From Methylocystaceae bacterium (GTDB lineage: Bacteria > Pseudomonadota > Alphaproteobacteria > Rhodospirillales > Terasakiellaceae), in assembly GCA_013373265.1 (NCBI GenBank), contig JABXIC010000158.1:1-38805 (forward strand): 38,805 bases of DNA, given 5' to 3'. Below, piece after piece: positions 17,256 through 25,026 of this stretch (positions are counted from its first letter, which is position 1; every line of letters begins with the position of its first letter). The position numbers were made by a program, and so were the translations under genes. The notes beneath the pieces are model-generated. The model was not told where the DNA came from and made no database searches. It was given only the letters and a program-made list of their open reading frames with translations.

Positions 17256-17285
17256 AGCCGCAAGAAATTCTTGTCGGCTTTTTTT
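17256..17285 (+). terminator. intrinsic terminator
   Basis: AGCCG + CAAGA pair with TCTTG + CGGCT (one bulged T), loop AAT, then a T7 run. It closes the short unit that begins near 17040. Confidence 0.8.
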
Positions 17286-17331
17286 ATTTCTGGGAGTACG
17301 CGACAGAATGCGCGGAAAGCAGAAATGAAAT

Positions 17332-17442
17332 GGCCTGCGTGATGATCACGCAGGCCAAGTCTAAACTGCGGCAGAAGCCAATGTTTAAGTGAGCGAGAAA
17401 GGGGCTGTCTCCAAGTTTGGCGACCCAAGGACAGTCTCTTTC
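17332..17442 (+). promoter_or_regulatory. two-hairpin structured leader before a small membrane peptide
   Basis: The first hairpin is GGCCTGCGTG/CACGCAGGCC (17332-17356, loop ATGAT). The second is a 13-bp stem, GAAAGGGGCTGTC with GACAGTCTCTTTC (17397-17442), paired with several G-T wobbles that would be G-U pairs in RNA and would weaken on the complementary strand. This points to selection as RNA. The leader ends 33 bases before the ATG at 17476. Confidence 0.5.
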
Positions 17443-17475
17443 TTAACATTAACATTTACGTAAGGGAGATTTGCT

Positions 17476-17628
17476 ATGAGCAAATATTTACGAGAGCTCT
17501 TCGCAGTTATAGCTGAAGCGGATACTATCCATGATGCTATCGAAGTGATTACGCAGTACGGTAACATCGACGCTGTTGCGATTATCATTGTTTCCATTGC
17601 TGTTATAAGCATGCGTGTCAAAAAGTAA
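17476..17628 (+). CDS. 50-residue single-span membrane peptide
   Basis: The ATG follows AAGGGAG at the right distance. An amphipathic N-terminal half (MSKYLRELFAVIAEADTIHD) is followed by a hydrophobic helix (AVAIIIVSIAVISM) and the basic end RVKK. A structured leader precedes it and a terminator hairpin follows, so it forms an isolated small unit. Size and layout recall type I toxin or other small-membrane-protein loci, but no antitoxin RNA can be shown from the sequence. Confidence 0.55.
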   Translation: MSKYLRELFAVIAEADTIHDAIEVITQYGNIDAVAIIIVSIAVISMRVKK

Positions 17629-17644
17629 TTAGAGACTTCAAGAT

Positions 17645-17679
17645 GACCTTGGCGGGGAGTGCAGACTCCCCCCTTGGTC
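17645..17679 (+). terminator. terminator-like hairpin after the 50-residue gene
   Basis: GGGGAGT/ACTCCCC inner stem, then GG/CC and an outer GACC/GGTC with small internal loops. The T tract after it is weak. Confidence 0.5.
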
Positions 17680-18194
17680 TGTTTCATATTCCGATATGGT
17701 AGGAATATTTTCAAAATCTGTCAATCTCTTTACGATCATTAGCTGATAGAAATACTATCGACCAAATCATGGTTAGCAAAACTAAGAAGCCATAGCTCCT
17801 AATTAAACTCAAGTTCATAGTTACTCAGTCATGATGGTCGTGCAAGCAGATTCGCACATGATTAGTGTTAAACTTTAAATTTCTTTAGATTTCATAGAGC
17901 TAAAGATAGATCATTTTCGATTTGAGACATGATTTGGTTCTCATTTAGAGGTCTTCGAATCTTCATTCCTCCGATTCGCATACCTTTAAGAGCTTTCTAA
18001 GGTGCTTATGTGTTGGCTTAATTAAGTCAAATTATCCCTTATTTATAATTTTGATGGGTTGGACATAGAAGAGGAGAAAGCATAGTTTCCCTTTTTCTGG
18101 CTAATTAAGGGGAATTCAGATTTATGTAGTGACTTACAAAAAAGGTTCGGGTAGAGAAAGGAGGAAGTGTAAAATTTTAGATTGAATAATACCG
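17680..18194. other. gap between the small-peptide unit and the TIR module
   Basis: No strong gene. A 35-residue minus-strand frame at 17711-17818 (MNLSLIRSYGFLVLLTMIW...) has a hydrophobic helix but only a weak ribosome site. An AGGAGG at about 18160 is followed by GTG TAA rather than by the next gene, whose ATG lies 30 bases further on. Confidence 0.35.
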
Positions 18195-19406
18195 ATGCCC
18201 CTTATCTTAGATGCTAATCTCCTTAAAGAGACTCAAGGTGATATTTTAGATGTAATCAGCCTGCTTTGCCCCAAAAGAACAAAAAGAAGGTCATTTGCAG
18301 CGGTCCGTAAAATTATTGCTTTGGTTGAGATTTCAAAAGCATTGCCACCACATGCTCAAACAATTTGGAAACGAGATGTTTCAGTTTCGCCACCTAAGCT
18401 AAACAAGAAGATCGAGACATGCCTCAAAAAGGTTGCGGCAGACGAAGAAGTGGATATTAAGGATAAAGAACTTCTGTTTAGCATTTTAATGATTTCTTTT
18501 GGTTTTATATATGAAAATGGCAATGAAATTGATGGCTGGACTGAAATTAGAAATACACTTGAAACTACGTGCATCAATAAAATTGAAAGTCTAGGCCTGC
18601 GTTACCGAGAAGCTAATAACAATAAAGACAATCGTGAATTAGAGAAAATATCTCCAATCATGATGCATAACTGCCCTTGTTTGGCTTCAGATCATTTCAG
18701 TAAAGCGGCATTCAAGCTCTTTAGGAAGGAAGAGCTTTATGAACCTATAGCCTTTACTGGTTATCGTTATGATTCTGAACAAGAAAATATGGTCGCAGTA
18801 AGTTTGACTGTCATTGCAAACCAAGTTTATGAAACGCCAAAAGGTATTAATTACGTCCCCATTTTTTGGAATTATCATTTTGAAACTCGTAGCGGGTGCG
18901 CAGACTATGCAAGAATTTCAAAGGGGGTTGTCTCAAGAATTGGGCGATCTCTTTCATTCTTGGGTGATGTTGCAAAAGGGAAAGGTAGCAAGAATATCAT
19001 CCTGAAGTGCGATTCAGGAAATGATATTGATAGTGGCGCTGAAGTACAGTTTTCTGGTGTGGTACAAACATTTCATGACGAAGATCAGATTATGGCCCGC
19101 TTACTTTTTATTCGCACTATCTGCCCAAAAAAATGGTCGGCCATGATAGCAGCTCCTGTCGTAGCTCCAGTATCGTCATTACCCAATTATATTAGCTATC
19201 TGCCAAAAATTCATGACAACGAATTAAATTTAGGAGATTTTGTTGGGGAATTGTCTATGGGAAACGCTCAACAATGTCTTTTGGATGATATTACTGATTT
19301 AGAGAAAGCAAATATGTTGACCAAAGATGTTGTACGGGCAGCCGAACTTCCAAAGTATATCTGTAACACGTCTACCCCATTAAAAAATGGTGTAATCAAA
19401 ATTTGA
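18195..19406 (+). CDS. unfamiliar 403-aa protein paired with a TIR protein
   Basis: A soluble protein with no signal peptide or membrane helix. The N-terminal half is helical (KIIALVEISKALPPHAQTIW, and an acidic KKVAADEEVDIKDK linker). The C-terminal half appears beta-rich (FSGVVQTFHDEDQIMARLLFIRT, SAMIAAPVVAPVSS). I recognise no domain. The start is constrained because an in-frame stop lies at 18183 and ATG 18195 is the first start codon after it, although no Shine-Dalgarno lies close. It is followed 16 bases later by the TIR gene on the same strand, so it is a likely partner, for example a sensor or regulator of the TIR effector. Confidence 0.7.
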   Translation: MPLILDANLLKETQGDILDVISLLCPKRTKRRSFAAVRKIIALVEISKALPPHAQTIWKRDVSVSPPKLNKKIETCLKKVAADEEVDIKDKELLFSILMISFGFIYENGNEIDGWTEIRNTLETTCINKIESLGLRYREANNNKDNRELEKISPIMMHNCPCLASDHFSKAAFKLFRKEELYEPIAFTGYRYDSEQENMVAVSLTVIANQVYETPKGINYVPIFWNYHFETRSGCADYARISKGVVSRIGRSLSFLGDVAKGKGSKNIILKCDSGNDIDSGAEVQFSGVVQTFHDEDQIMARLLFIRTICPKKWSAMIAAPVVAPVSSLPNYISYLPKIHDNELNLGDFVGELSMGNAQQCLLDDITDLEKANMLTKDVVRAAELPKYICNTSTPLKNGVIKI

Positions 19407-19422
19407 GTTTATAAGGTGACAA

Positions 19423-19878
19423 ATGACCAAGGCATTTATCAGCTATTCTGTTAATGATGAATCTATTGCAAGACAAATTCACTCTGCCCTTCTAGGAGGA
19501 GGCGTTGAAACGTTCTTAGCAAGCCTTTCAATCGAAGCTGGGAGTAAATGGACAGATGATATCTTTGATAGCTTAAATAAGGCCGAATGGGTCTTCTTTT
19601 TGGCTTCAAAGAGTTCTTGCGCTTCACAAGCCGTACAGCAAGAGCTAGGCGCATCTCTTATTCAGAAGAAAACCATTGTCCCAATTCTTTTGGATATAGA
19701 ACCAGAGGAACTACCGGGCTGGATTGGTCAGCATCAAGCGATTAGAGTAAATGATGCACCGGAAGTTATTCAGTCGGTAATTTCTAAAGTCTCTGAGACA
19801 GTGCAAAGCGACAAGTTCATGACAGGTGTCGTCTGTGGTGCGTTGTTAGTTGGTCTATTTATGCTGTTCAGGAGATAG
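19423..19878 (+). CDS. TIR-domain protein with C-terminal membrane anchor
   Basis: 151 residues. The TIR fold covers 1-110 with KAFISYSVND at the first strand, FFLASKSSCAS, and the putative NADase glutamate Glu74 in AVQQELGAS, followed by the IVPILLDIEP strand. Residues 132-149 form one transmembrane helix (MTGVVCGALLVGLFMLF) with basic end RR. Bacterial TIR domains commonly hydrolyse or modify NAD as effectors of anti-phage immunity. A small membrane-tethered TIR with no built-in sensor implies another protein supplies recognition; the 403-aa protein upstream is the obvious candidate. The 3' end overlaps the convergent gene by 11 bases. Confidence 0.82.
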   Translation: MTKAFISYSVNDESIARQIHSALLGGGVETFLASLSIEAGSKWTDDIFDSLNKAEWVFFLASKSSCASQAVQQELGASLIQKKTIVPILLDIEPEELPGWIGQHQAIRVNDAPEVIQSVISKVSETVQSDKFMTGVVCGALLVGLFMLFRR

Positions 19879-20785
19879 GTTTTAGGGCTGGAAAATCCTT
19901 TTCAATGGGAGGGATTCCAGATTTTTGCTTATATGCCACACCTGACTTGTCCTGAGTGTGAATTCTTTCTGGCGTGTCTTCTTTTTTTAAATAAAATTTG
20001 GTGATGCCATTTCCGAAAGTAATTGATAAATTTTTGATCGCTGGTGATGTAAAGCCGTTGTGTAGCGCCCATTTGGTTGCAGTGACGTATATATAGAGGT
20101 TTGTGTTGGCTAAATCATAGTAAGACTGGGCATCTATAGCGTTGAAGTTATCAAACATATTAAAACCTGCTTCAGGGACTTCAATAACCCAATTCTGGCA
20201 ATACGGAATAGGTGCCTTCGTAGTAGATCGTGCTGTATTCCAGACTTCACTTACCTGATGGGGTTGAAAGGAAAGCGTGGCTATATCTTTATCTATGTAC
20301 CTAGTATGAGATGAGGGTCTGAAATTGTCCTCTGGGGTAAAGATCAATGTAACTTCTGCGCCAAACAAATGTTTGAACCCGTCTTCGCGTAATTGCTCAA
20401 TTTTAGAAAGCACTTCAATAACGCTATCTGTTCCCCATTTGCGCTTACCTATATTTTTAAGACTTTCTTCATTTAGACAGTAGTCAAATCTCACTTGTTT
20501 TGGAGAATATGGATGATTTGATTTTAAAATCTCCTTTGAGATTTTGGTCATTGAATTTCTAAAATCTAATTCAGATTGTCTTTTCTCCTCAACTTCGAGA
20601 TAGTCTAAAACCAGATAGCTGATTGACGAAAGGGCGAGAAAAATGAAACTTACTTTTTTCCAGTGATTGATTGTGCTTTGTGATTTCGGCGACTCGTTTT
20701 TCTGAAGCAGAAAGGTAATGCAAGCAGCTATAAAAGCGAAGAAACCAGCTACTAATTTAAGGATTAAAATCATTACATAAAACAC
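19868..20785 (-). CDS. two-helix membrane protein with a large soluble domain
   Basis: 305 residues. Two transmembrane helices (about 3-27 and 44-62) are followed by a short Glu/Arg-rich linker and a roughly 230-residue soluble domain with scattered aromatic residues and no motif I know (FDYCLNEESLKN, GAEVTLIFTPED, YIYVTATKWALHNGF). It is convergent with the TIR gene and overlaps its last 11 bases, which argues that the two have travelled together. A role in the same module is inference from position only. Confidence 0.65.
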   Translation of the reverse strand: MFYVMILILKLVAGFFAFIAACITFLLQKNESPKSQSTINHWKKVSFIFLALSSISYLVLDYLEVEEKRQSELDFRNSMTKISKEILKSNHPYSPKQVRFDYCLNEESLKNIGKRKWGTDSVIEVLSKIEQLREDGFKHLFGAEVTLIFTPEDNFRPSSHTRYIDKDIATLSFQPHQVSEVWNTARSTTKAPIPYCQNWVIEVPEAGFNMFDNFNAIDAQSYYDLANTNLYIYVTATKWALHNGFTSPAIKNLSITFGNGITKFYLKKEDTPERIHTQDKSGVAYKQKSGIPPIEKDFPALKPIS

Positions 20786-20891
20786 TCTTTGTTATGCCAG
20801 ATTTTTTTTTATAACAGATTTTCTAAAGAGCGTATTGTTCAGGCAGCATTCAATGTAATTTGAGCAAGCCTCTTCCAACGCTGGCAGCTCA

Positions 20892-20903
20892 CCCCCGCAA
20901 CCA
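20892..20903 (+). other. tRNA-fMet 3'-end copy, candidate right attachment site 1
   Basis: CCCCCGCAACCA, the conserved acceptor end of initiator tRNA, followed by AAC as at the left edge of the window and then by a perfect terminator. No T-arm precedes it, so only the att core is present, as for a short serine-integrase crossover site. Confidence 0.55.
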
Positions 20904-20908
20904 ACATC

Positions 20909-20942
20909 AAAAAACCCATACTCTTTAGAGTGTGGGTTTTTT
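20909..20942 (+). terminator. bidirectional intrinsic terminator
   Basis: AAAAAACCCA-ACTC pairs with GAGT-TGGGTTTTTT across one wobble, loop TTTA. It has A and T runs on the two sides and so works in both directions. Confidence 0.85.
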
Positions 20943-21063
20943 GATTCTGGGTGTTGGGATGGCATATGAAAAATGTAAGGAATAGCGCCAAGACGCGCTA
21001 ATCCGCCAGTTCGCGGCCGAAGGACGCTACGGAGCACCCGAAGGGGGCGCACGCTAAATCTGG

Positions 21064-21075
21064 CCCCCGCAACCA
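21064..21075 (+). other. tRNA-fMet 3'-end copy, candidate right attachment site 2
   Basis: A second CCCCCGCAACCA, here preceded by more tRNA-like sequence (CACCCGAAGG then AAATCTGG), as in the anticodon and T arms of tRNA-fMet but too damaged to fold. A terminator follows. A minus-strand frame beginning MVAGARF here is the antisense reading of this tRNA end. Confidence 0.6.
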
Positions 21076-21078
21076 TTT

Positions 21079-21114
21079 AAAAACCCGTTAAGTCAATGGC
21101 TTAGCGGGTTTTTT
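21079..21114 (+). terminator. intrinsic terminator
   Basis: AACCCG/CGGGTT plus TTAAG-side pairs, loop TCAATGG, then a T6 run. It is placed after the tRNA-fMet end like a native tRNA terminator. Confidence 0.85.
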
Positions 21115-21607
21115 ATTTTATGCTCTACAGACCAAAATCCAACCAGGTCATCATTAGGTAAACATCCGAAAATCAGTCTATGATACCTTATGAAGATAAC
21201 GACTGTTGTAAACGGATGAATTGAGCACAGTAACTTTGATTGAATTGTTCATCATCTGTCATGATAAATCCTCCATATTTTATTTTACATGAAGAGTCCC
21301 ACGAGATCGCACATTTCTACACTGGTTAAGTTCTGAGTTTTTGGAAATAGTATATTAGGTCGCACCCACTCCCGACGAATGGGACGTGTATATGACCAAA
21401 AGAATTCTATGCTTTTATTGTCTCAGAGGCGTTTTTCGAAAAGAAGGGCGATGGGCCTGATGGATAACTCTTCTTCGTGATTGTGAGGGAATCTATATTC
21501 GTAAAGATTGGCGATTACAATTTCGTATTCTTTACTGTTTTTGTTTATATTTTGTGAGATGCCCAAAAGTAAGATTGAACAGCAACGAAAATGAGACGTC
21601 AACGTGT
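21115..21607. other. gap outside the tRNA-fMet element
   Basis: Apart from the IS481 end at 21245-21321 I see no gene. The stretch has many stops in all frames. Confidence 0.4.
21245..21321 (-). mobile_element. end fragment of an IS481-family element
   Basis: Read on the minus strand it begins TGTAGAAATGTG at 21321. It continues with a GGGACTCTTCATGTAAA segment like the left end at 15391, then GGAGG and an ATG with MTDDEQ before similarity is lost. It faces the copy at 15391 in inverted orientation. Confidence 0.6.
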
Positions 21608-21790
21608 CTACTTTTCTAGGGGCTTGCCATTGGATTGGGTGCTGAGATGTAGGAAGACTTTGCGGCTTTGTTCAAGCTTGTTCAAGTATGCCTAGGTTTC
21701 AGGATGGAGTTGGTTTTCGGCTAAAACTGTCGTGTTAAAAATCACAGCGATCAGTGAAGTAGTAAAAAGGCACGAGGCTTTCTTAATCAT
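21608..21790 (-). pseudogene. small exported protein with internal amber stop
   Basis: The ATG at 21790 follows AAGGAGG and overlaps the last bases of the kinase gene. The first 24 residues are a textbook signal peptide (MIKKASCLFTTSLIAVIF... ending VLA). After 32 codons a TAG (21692-21694) interrupts a frame that continues for 27 more codons (AYLNKLEQSRKVFLHL...). Either the protein was about 60 residues and is now broken, or only a 32-residue precursor is made. It is the last gene of the regulator operon. Confidence 0.5.
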
Positions 21791-23495
21791 GAAAGGCCCT
21801 CCTTGAAGATACGGTCAACAGCAATGAGCGCAGCTGAATGGGGCGGACGGGCTTGTTCAGAAGGTGCGCGTCCTGCGGCAAAGACATATGTACGTCGGAC
21901 TTGTCGGCCATGATGGCCACGGGGATATTCAAGGGGATACAGCCGCGTTCGGGTGGGGGGGTATCTCTAAGCGTGCGTGAATCGATCAACACGAAATTGG
22001 CCCCTTCGGGAATGTTCGCCGCTGTCTTCGGAGCTAGGACGTCGCACCCCCAGCCCGACAACAAATGGGTCAGCGCTTCTTGCAAATCTGGATCGGGTTC
22101 GAGAACACAAACTGTGAAGTTCTCGAGCGCTGTAGTGGATTTGGAGGGAGATGAATCTGCGATGGGTTCCTGACATATCTGAAGCCCGTCAACCGCCATC
22201 ATGGTGTGTTTGCCAGGGGTTGAGCGTATACGCAAGCTCAAGCCCAATAAGGCGCTCATCCGCTTGACGATGGATAGCCCTAGCCCAAGACCTTCTCCTG
22301 TGCCCAGATCAAGCGGGCGCAAGCGGACGAACGGTTCGAAAACCCGTTCCAACTCTTCGGCCTCAATGCCGGGACCTGCATCATGCACTTCTATGCTCAT
22401 AGTTCCATTTTTATGGCGGCAACCGATAACCACGTCTGAGCCATCGCTGTACTTCAAGGCGTTGGTTGTCAGATTCTGCACGATGGTGTGCAGCAAGGTG
22501 GGGTCTGTATGGACCCAGAGTGAACATGGCACGAAACGAATACGAGGGGCTTGTGTTTCATCTTCAGTGTGTGCGGATATACCTTCTAGAATCCGGTTGA
22601 TCTGCGTGGATGTTGGATTGGCTTTGATGCGGCCTAAATCCAAAGCGGACATGTCGAGCAGTGTGCGAAACAACCGTGCCATTCCATCAACGGATTGGTC
22701 AATTCTCTCGATTAGTGCGCGGCTTTCCGTATCCTCGATTTTGCTGCGCAAGGCCTCGACAAACAAGCCTATGGCATGGATTGGGTGGCGTAGGTCGTGG
22801 CTTGCCTGCGCGAGCAATTCGGTTTTGGAACGGTTCGCGTGCTCAGCAACATCTCTTGCCTCTTTCAGTTCGTGTGACAGAGCGGTCAGGTCATCGACTT
22901 TGTCATGTAATTGTTCCGTTAGGGACACGCTATTGGCGAGGAAACGATTCATGCGTAGCGCAGTAACGGTCAGGGTAATGCCAAATACGACAATCATCAG
23001 GGCTAAAGCGGAGCCGAAGTTCTTGTCGCCAAAACTTTCATGAGCATAAGCCAGCAAAGGGATTGAGGTCCAAATGGAGAGCAAGCAAGAGCGCATCAAG
23101 CTGTGCTGGCTGCTCACTGCCCCTAGTGCTGTGCCACCAAGAGCAAACGTGTAGAACAAAAAGAGTCGATCCGAACTCGCTGCTACAACCCACGAGCCTA
23201 GCCCCCATGTGACACCGATCAAGACCACCGTGATGGAATGCACCACGCCATACCACCACGCGCTTCTTGGCGTTGCAGGGCGTTTGGGGTATGTGAAGCT
23301 GAGCGCCGCCAGAGAACAGGTAAATACAGCCATGGCCCCTGCCCACATGCTGGCGAACTCAGGAAGCCATGGCCAGATCACATATGCGGTCAAGCCAACG
23401 ACGACCGCGTGCACGGCGGCGCTAGGGCGACTGATGGAGAAGAGGTGGTCGTATTCCCACGTCGAAGAGGGAAGCGCAAGCGGGGACGTGTCCAT
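21783..23495 (-). CDS. membrane sensor histidine kinase with C-terminal receiver
   Basis: 570 residues. Six hydrophobic segments fill about residues 25-180, without a periplasmic loop large enough for a ligand domain. They are followed by a coiled coil and HisKA with phospho-acceptor His233 (ASHDLRHP). The HATPase domain has N-box NLTTNALKYS, G1 DAGPGI, F-box FEPFVR and G2 GEGLGLGLS. Residues about 460-565 form a receiver with Asp505 (VLIDS) and Lys548 (LNKPV), but the acidic pair before the first turn is replaced (LEPDPD), so it may be a weakened or phosphate-sink receiver. It starts two bases after the response-regulator stop, so the two form one operon. It is the likely controller of the neighbouring secretome genes. 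Confidence 0.9.
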   Translation of the reverse strand: MDTSPLALPSSTWEYDHLFSISRPSAAVHAVVVGLTAYVIWPWLPEFASMWAGAMAVFTCSLAALSFTYPKRPATPRSAWWYGVVHSITVVLIGVTWGLGSWVVAASSDRLFLFYTFALGGTALGAVSSQHSLMRSCLLSIWTSIPLLAYAHESFGDKNFGSALALMIVVFGITLTVTALRMNRFLANSVSLTEQLHDKVDDLTALSHELKEARDVAEHANRSKTELLAQASHDLRHPIHAIGLFVEALRSKIEDTESRALIERIDQSVDGMARLFRTLLDMSALDLGRIKANPTSTQINRILEGISAHTEDETQAPRIRFVPCSLWVHTDPTLLHTIVQNLTTNALKYSDGSDVVIGCRHKNGTMSIEVHDAGPGIEAEELERVFEPFVRLRPLDLGTGEGLGLGLSIVKRMSALLGLSLRIRSTPGKHTMMAVDGLQICQEPIADSSPSKSTTALENFTVCVLEPDPDLQEALTHLLSGWGCDVLAPKTAANIPEGANFVLIDSRTLRDTPPPERGCIPLNIPVAIMADKSDVHMSLPQDAHLLNKPVRPIQLRSLLLTVSSRRAFHD

Positions 23496-23497
23496 TT

Positions 23498-24118
23498 TTA
23501 CAACCCTTCTCGAACGGCAATGGCTGCGGCGGCTGAGCGGCTCGGCACCTTAAGGGCTAGAAAAATGGCGCTGACGTGGATACGCACGGTCGAGGGGGAA
23601 ATGTCGAGATCACGTGCAATTTCCTTATTGGATTTGCCTTTGCTGATCAAGCGTAACACCTCGATTTGACGAGGGGACAGGCGTGCGATGGGGTCGTCCG
23701 TATCATCTGCATCGGAAAAATTTGGGTCGTGATCCGTTTTTACCACGACGTTGCCGGCCATAATTTCTTTGAAAGCGTCCACCATTTCATGGGCGGGCAC
23801 AGCCTTGGAAATGAAGCCGTTGACGCCATACTCCAATACTTTGTCGGCAACGTCTGGTTCATCCAACATGGACACCGCGGCTATGGCTGACAAGGGCATG
23901 CGTGAACGTACAGAGGGTAGGTCTGTCTGCCAGTTGAAACCGGGGAAGACCAAATCCAAAACGACAAAGTCGAATGTTCTACCGGATTCAAGAGCTATGT
24001 CCAAGTCAATTTTTCTGCCTATCACCATAATCCCCGCATCAGGGAAGGCGCGTTCCAAAATGCGACGAATTCCGTCTCGAAATATGGGGTGGTCATCTAC
24101 GACGAGAATGGATTCCAT
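23498..24118 (-). CDS. LuxR/NarL-type response regulator
   Basis: 206 residues. The receiver (1-120) has the acidic pair in VVDDHPIF, phospho-acceptor Asp55 ([10 protein letters not shown]) and Lys in FISKA. A short acidic linker (DADDTDD) leads to a GerE/LuxR helix-turn-helix (about 140-200: [18 protein letters not shown], then [17 protein letters not shown]). It is the first gene of the operon with the kinase. The divergent region upstream contains a conserved motif also found before two other divergent operons, so autoregulation and control of the secretome are likely. Confidence 0.92.
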   Translation of the reverse strand: MESILVVDDHPIFRDGIRRILERAFPDAGIMVIGRKIDLDIALESGRTFDFVVLDLVFPGFNWQTDLPSVRSRMPLSAIAAVSMLDEPDVADKVLEYGVNGFISKAVPAHEMVDAFKEIMAGNVVVKTDHDPNFSDADDTDDPIARLSPRQIEVLRLISKGKSNKEIARDLDISPSTVRIHVSAIFLALKVPSRSAAAAIAVREGL

Positions 24119-24198
24119 AACCTTTAACCTTGTTGCGAACGGCTTTTGTGATGCAGTTTAAAGAATATTTCAGGCAGTTTACTTGTCCCGCGTTCAGC

Positions 24199-24228
24199 TT
24201 GCCAATAGACTATCTGACCGAGTTGATT
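24199..24228 (+). promoter_or_regulatory. secretome motif, copy 1
   Basis: GCCAATAG-ACT-ATCTG-ACCGA-GTTGA. It lies 81 bases before the response-regulator start and 263 bases before the first gene of the plus-strand operon. It matches copies at 33316 and 35320. The rest of the 372-base divergent gap shows nothing else I can name. Confidence 0.6.
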
Positions 24229-24490
24229 CCAGTTATACACTTATGGAATTATGGTTTGAATTTAAATTGTAAGTTCATCATTGTTTGCAAAGGTTCTGCC
24301 TTTCGCTTCATGACCGTTGATTCTGGAGTCTCGGGATTGGGCGCAGCCTTGAAAAACGCCCGAAATGGTAAATAAGAATGAGTATGTGCCTTTGCGCAAG
24401 ATCAAGAAAGCATAATAAAGATAATGTTAATGTACCCATCTAGATTCAGGAAATGCTCAAATATACTTACGGAATTTCAAGGGAAGTGAA

Positions 24491-25015
24491 ATGAAGTCTA
24501 GTATCTTTTTAGCCAAGGCCATGTTTGGTTTGTATGTACTGCTATCTATGATTGCTATTCCCATTTCATTTCTTAGGGCGCAAACCGTACCTGATACAGA
24601 GCAGACATTAGAATTCCTAAATTCCTTCTGTGTAAAAAATCAGCTTTCTGTCGCAAACAATAAGCTCACCAGCCAGTCAATTACCCTAGTTCCTATCGGA
24701 GGTGACGAACTGTATAACACGGAAGCCCGTGATGTGTCGCTCGATCTAAAAAAAGTGGTTAAAGGCACAATCTCCTATCAGCTCATATTTACCCTCAATG
24801 GGCCTTCTTCGAAGAAGTTCGATAGCTATACGCTAAGGTGTAAAATACAAGATTGTGCACATTTCGTTGCGGGTGACACCAAAACACCAAAAACATCAAA
24901 TGAAGTCTCGTATATAGCATTGCCTGAAACAGACCAAGATTCCTGTATCCGGGCCTTTCAACATCTTGCGGGCTTAAATGGCGCAAAAGACCTTGAAAAT
25001 TTCTTTAAAAAATAA
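24491..25015 (+). CDS. exported protein, paralogue family B
   Basis: 174 residues with an N-terminal signal peptide (hydrophobic core MFGLYVLLSMIAIPISF, cleavage near RAQT). The mature part starts with EQTLEFLNSFCVKNQL and contains LRCKIQDCAHF and CIRAFQHLAGLNGA. These features recur in the 31450-31998 protein (NQTLDFINSYCVRNQI, LACKTQNCVSY, CLKAFAHLAQLNGA), so the two are paralogues with conserved cysteines likely forming disulfides. Family unknown. It is the first gene of a five-gene plus-strand operon and has GGGAAG as ribosome site. Confidence 0.72.
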   Translation: MKSSIFLAKAMFGLYVLLSMIAIPISFLRAQTVPDTEQTLEFLNSFCVKNQLSVANNKLTSQSITLVPIGGDELYNTEARDVSLDLKKVVKGTISYQLIFTLNGPSSKKFDSYTLRCKIQDCAHFVAGDTKTPKTSNEVSYIALPETDQDSCIRAFQHLAGLNGAKDLENFFKK

Positions 25016-25026
25016 ATGAGGAAAAA

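Noticed and set aside
17711-17818. A 35-residue hydrophobic minus-strand frame
   Set aside because: Weak ribosome site and length too short to separate from chance. Kept only as a possible partner of the 50-residue peptide.
20792-21076. A 94-codon minus-strand frame beginning MVAGARF
   Set aside because: It is the antisense reading through two tRNA-fMet 3' ends and two terminators. The resemblance to recombinase C-termini comes from the tRNA sequence, not from a gene here.
22201-23043. A 280-codon plus-strand frame opposite the histidine kinase
   Set aside because: It is a shadow of the kinase gene with low-complexity Ser/Arg content. The kinase motifs on the minus strand are decisive.
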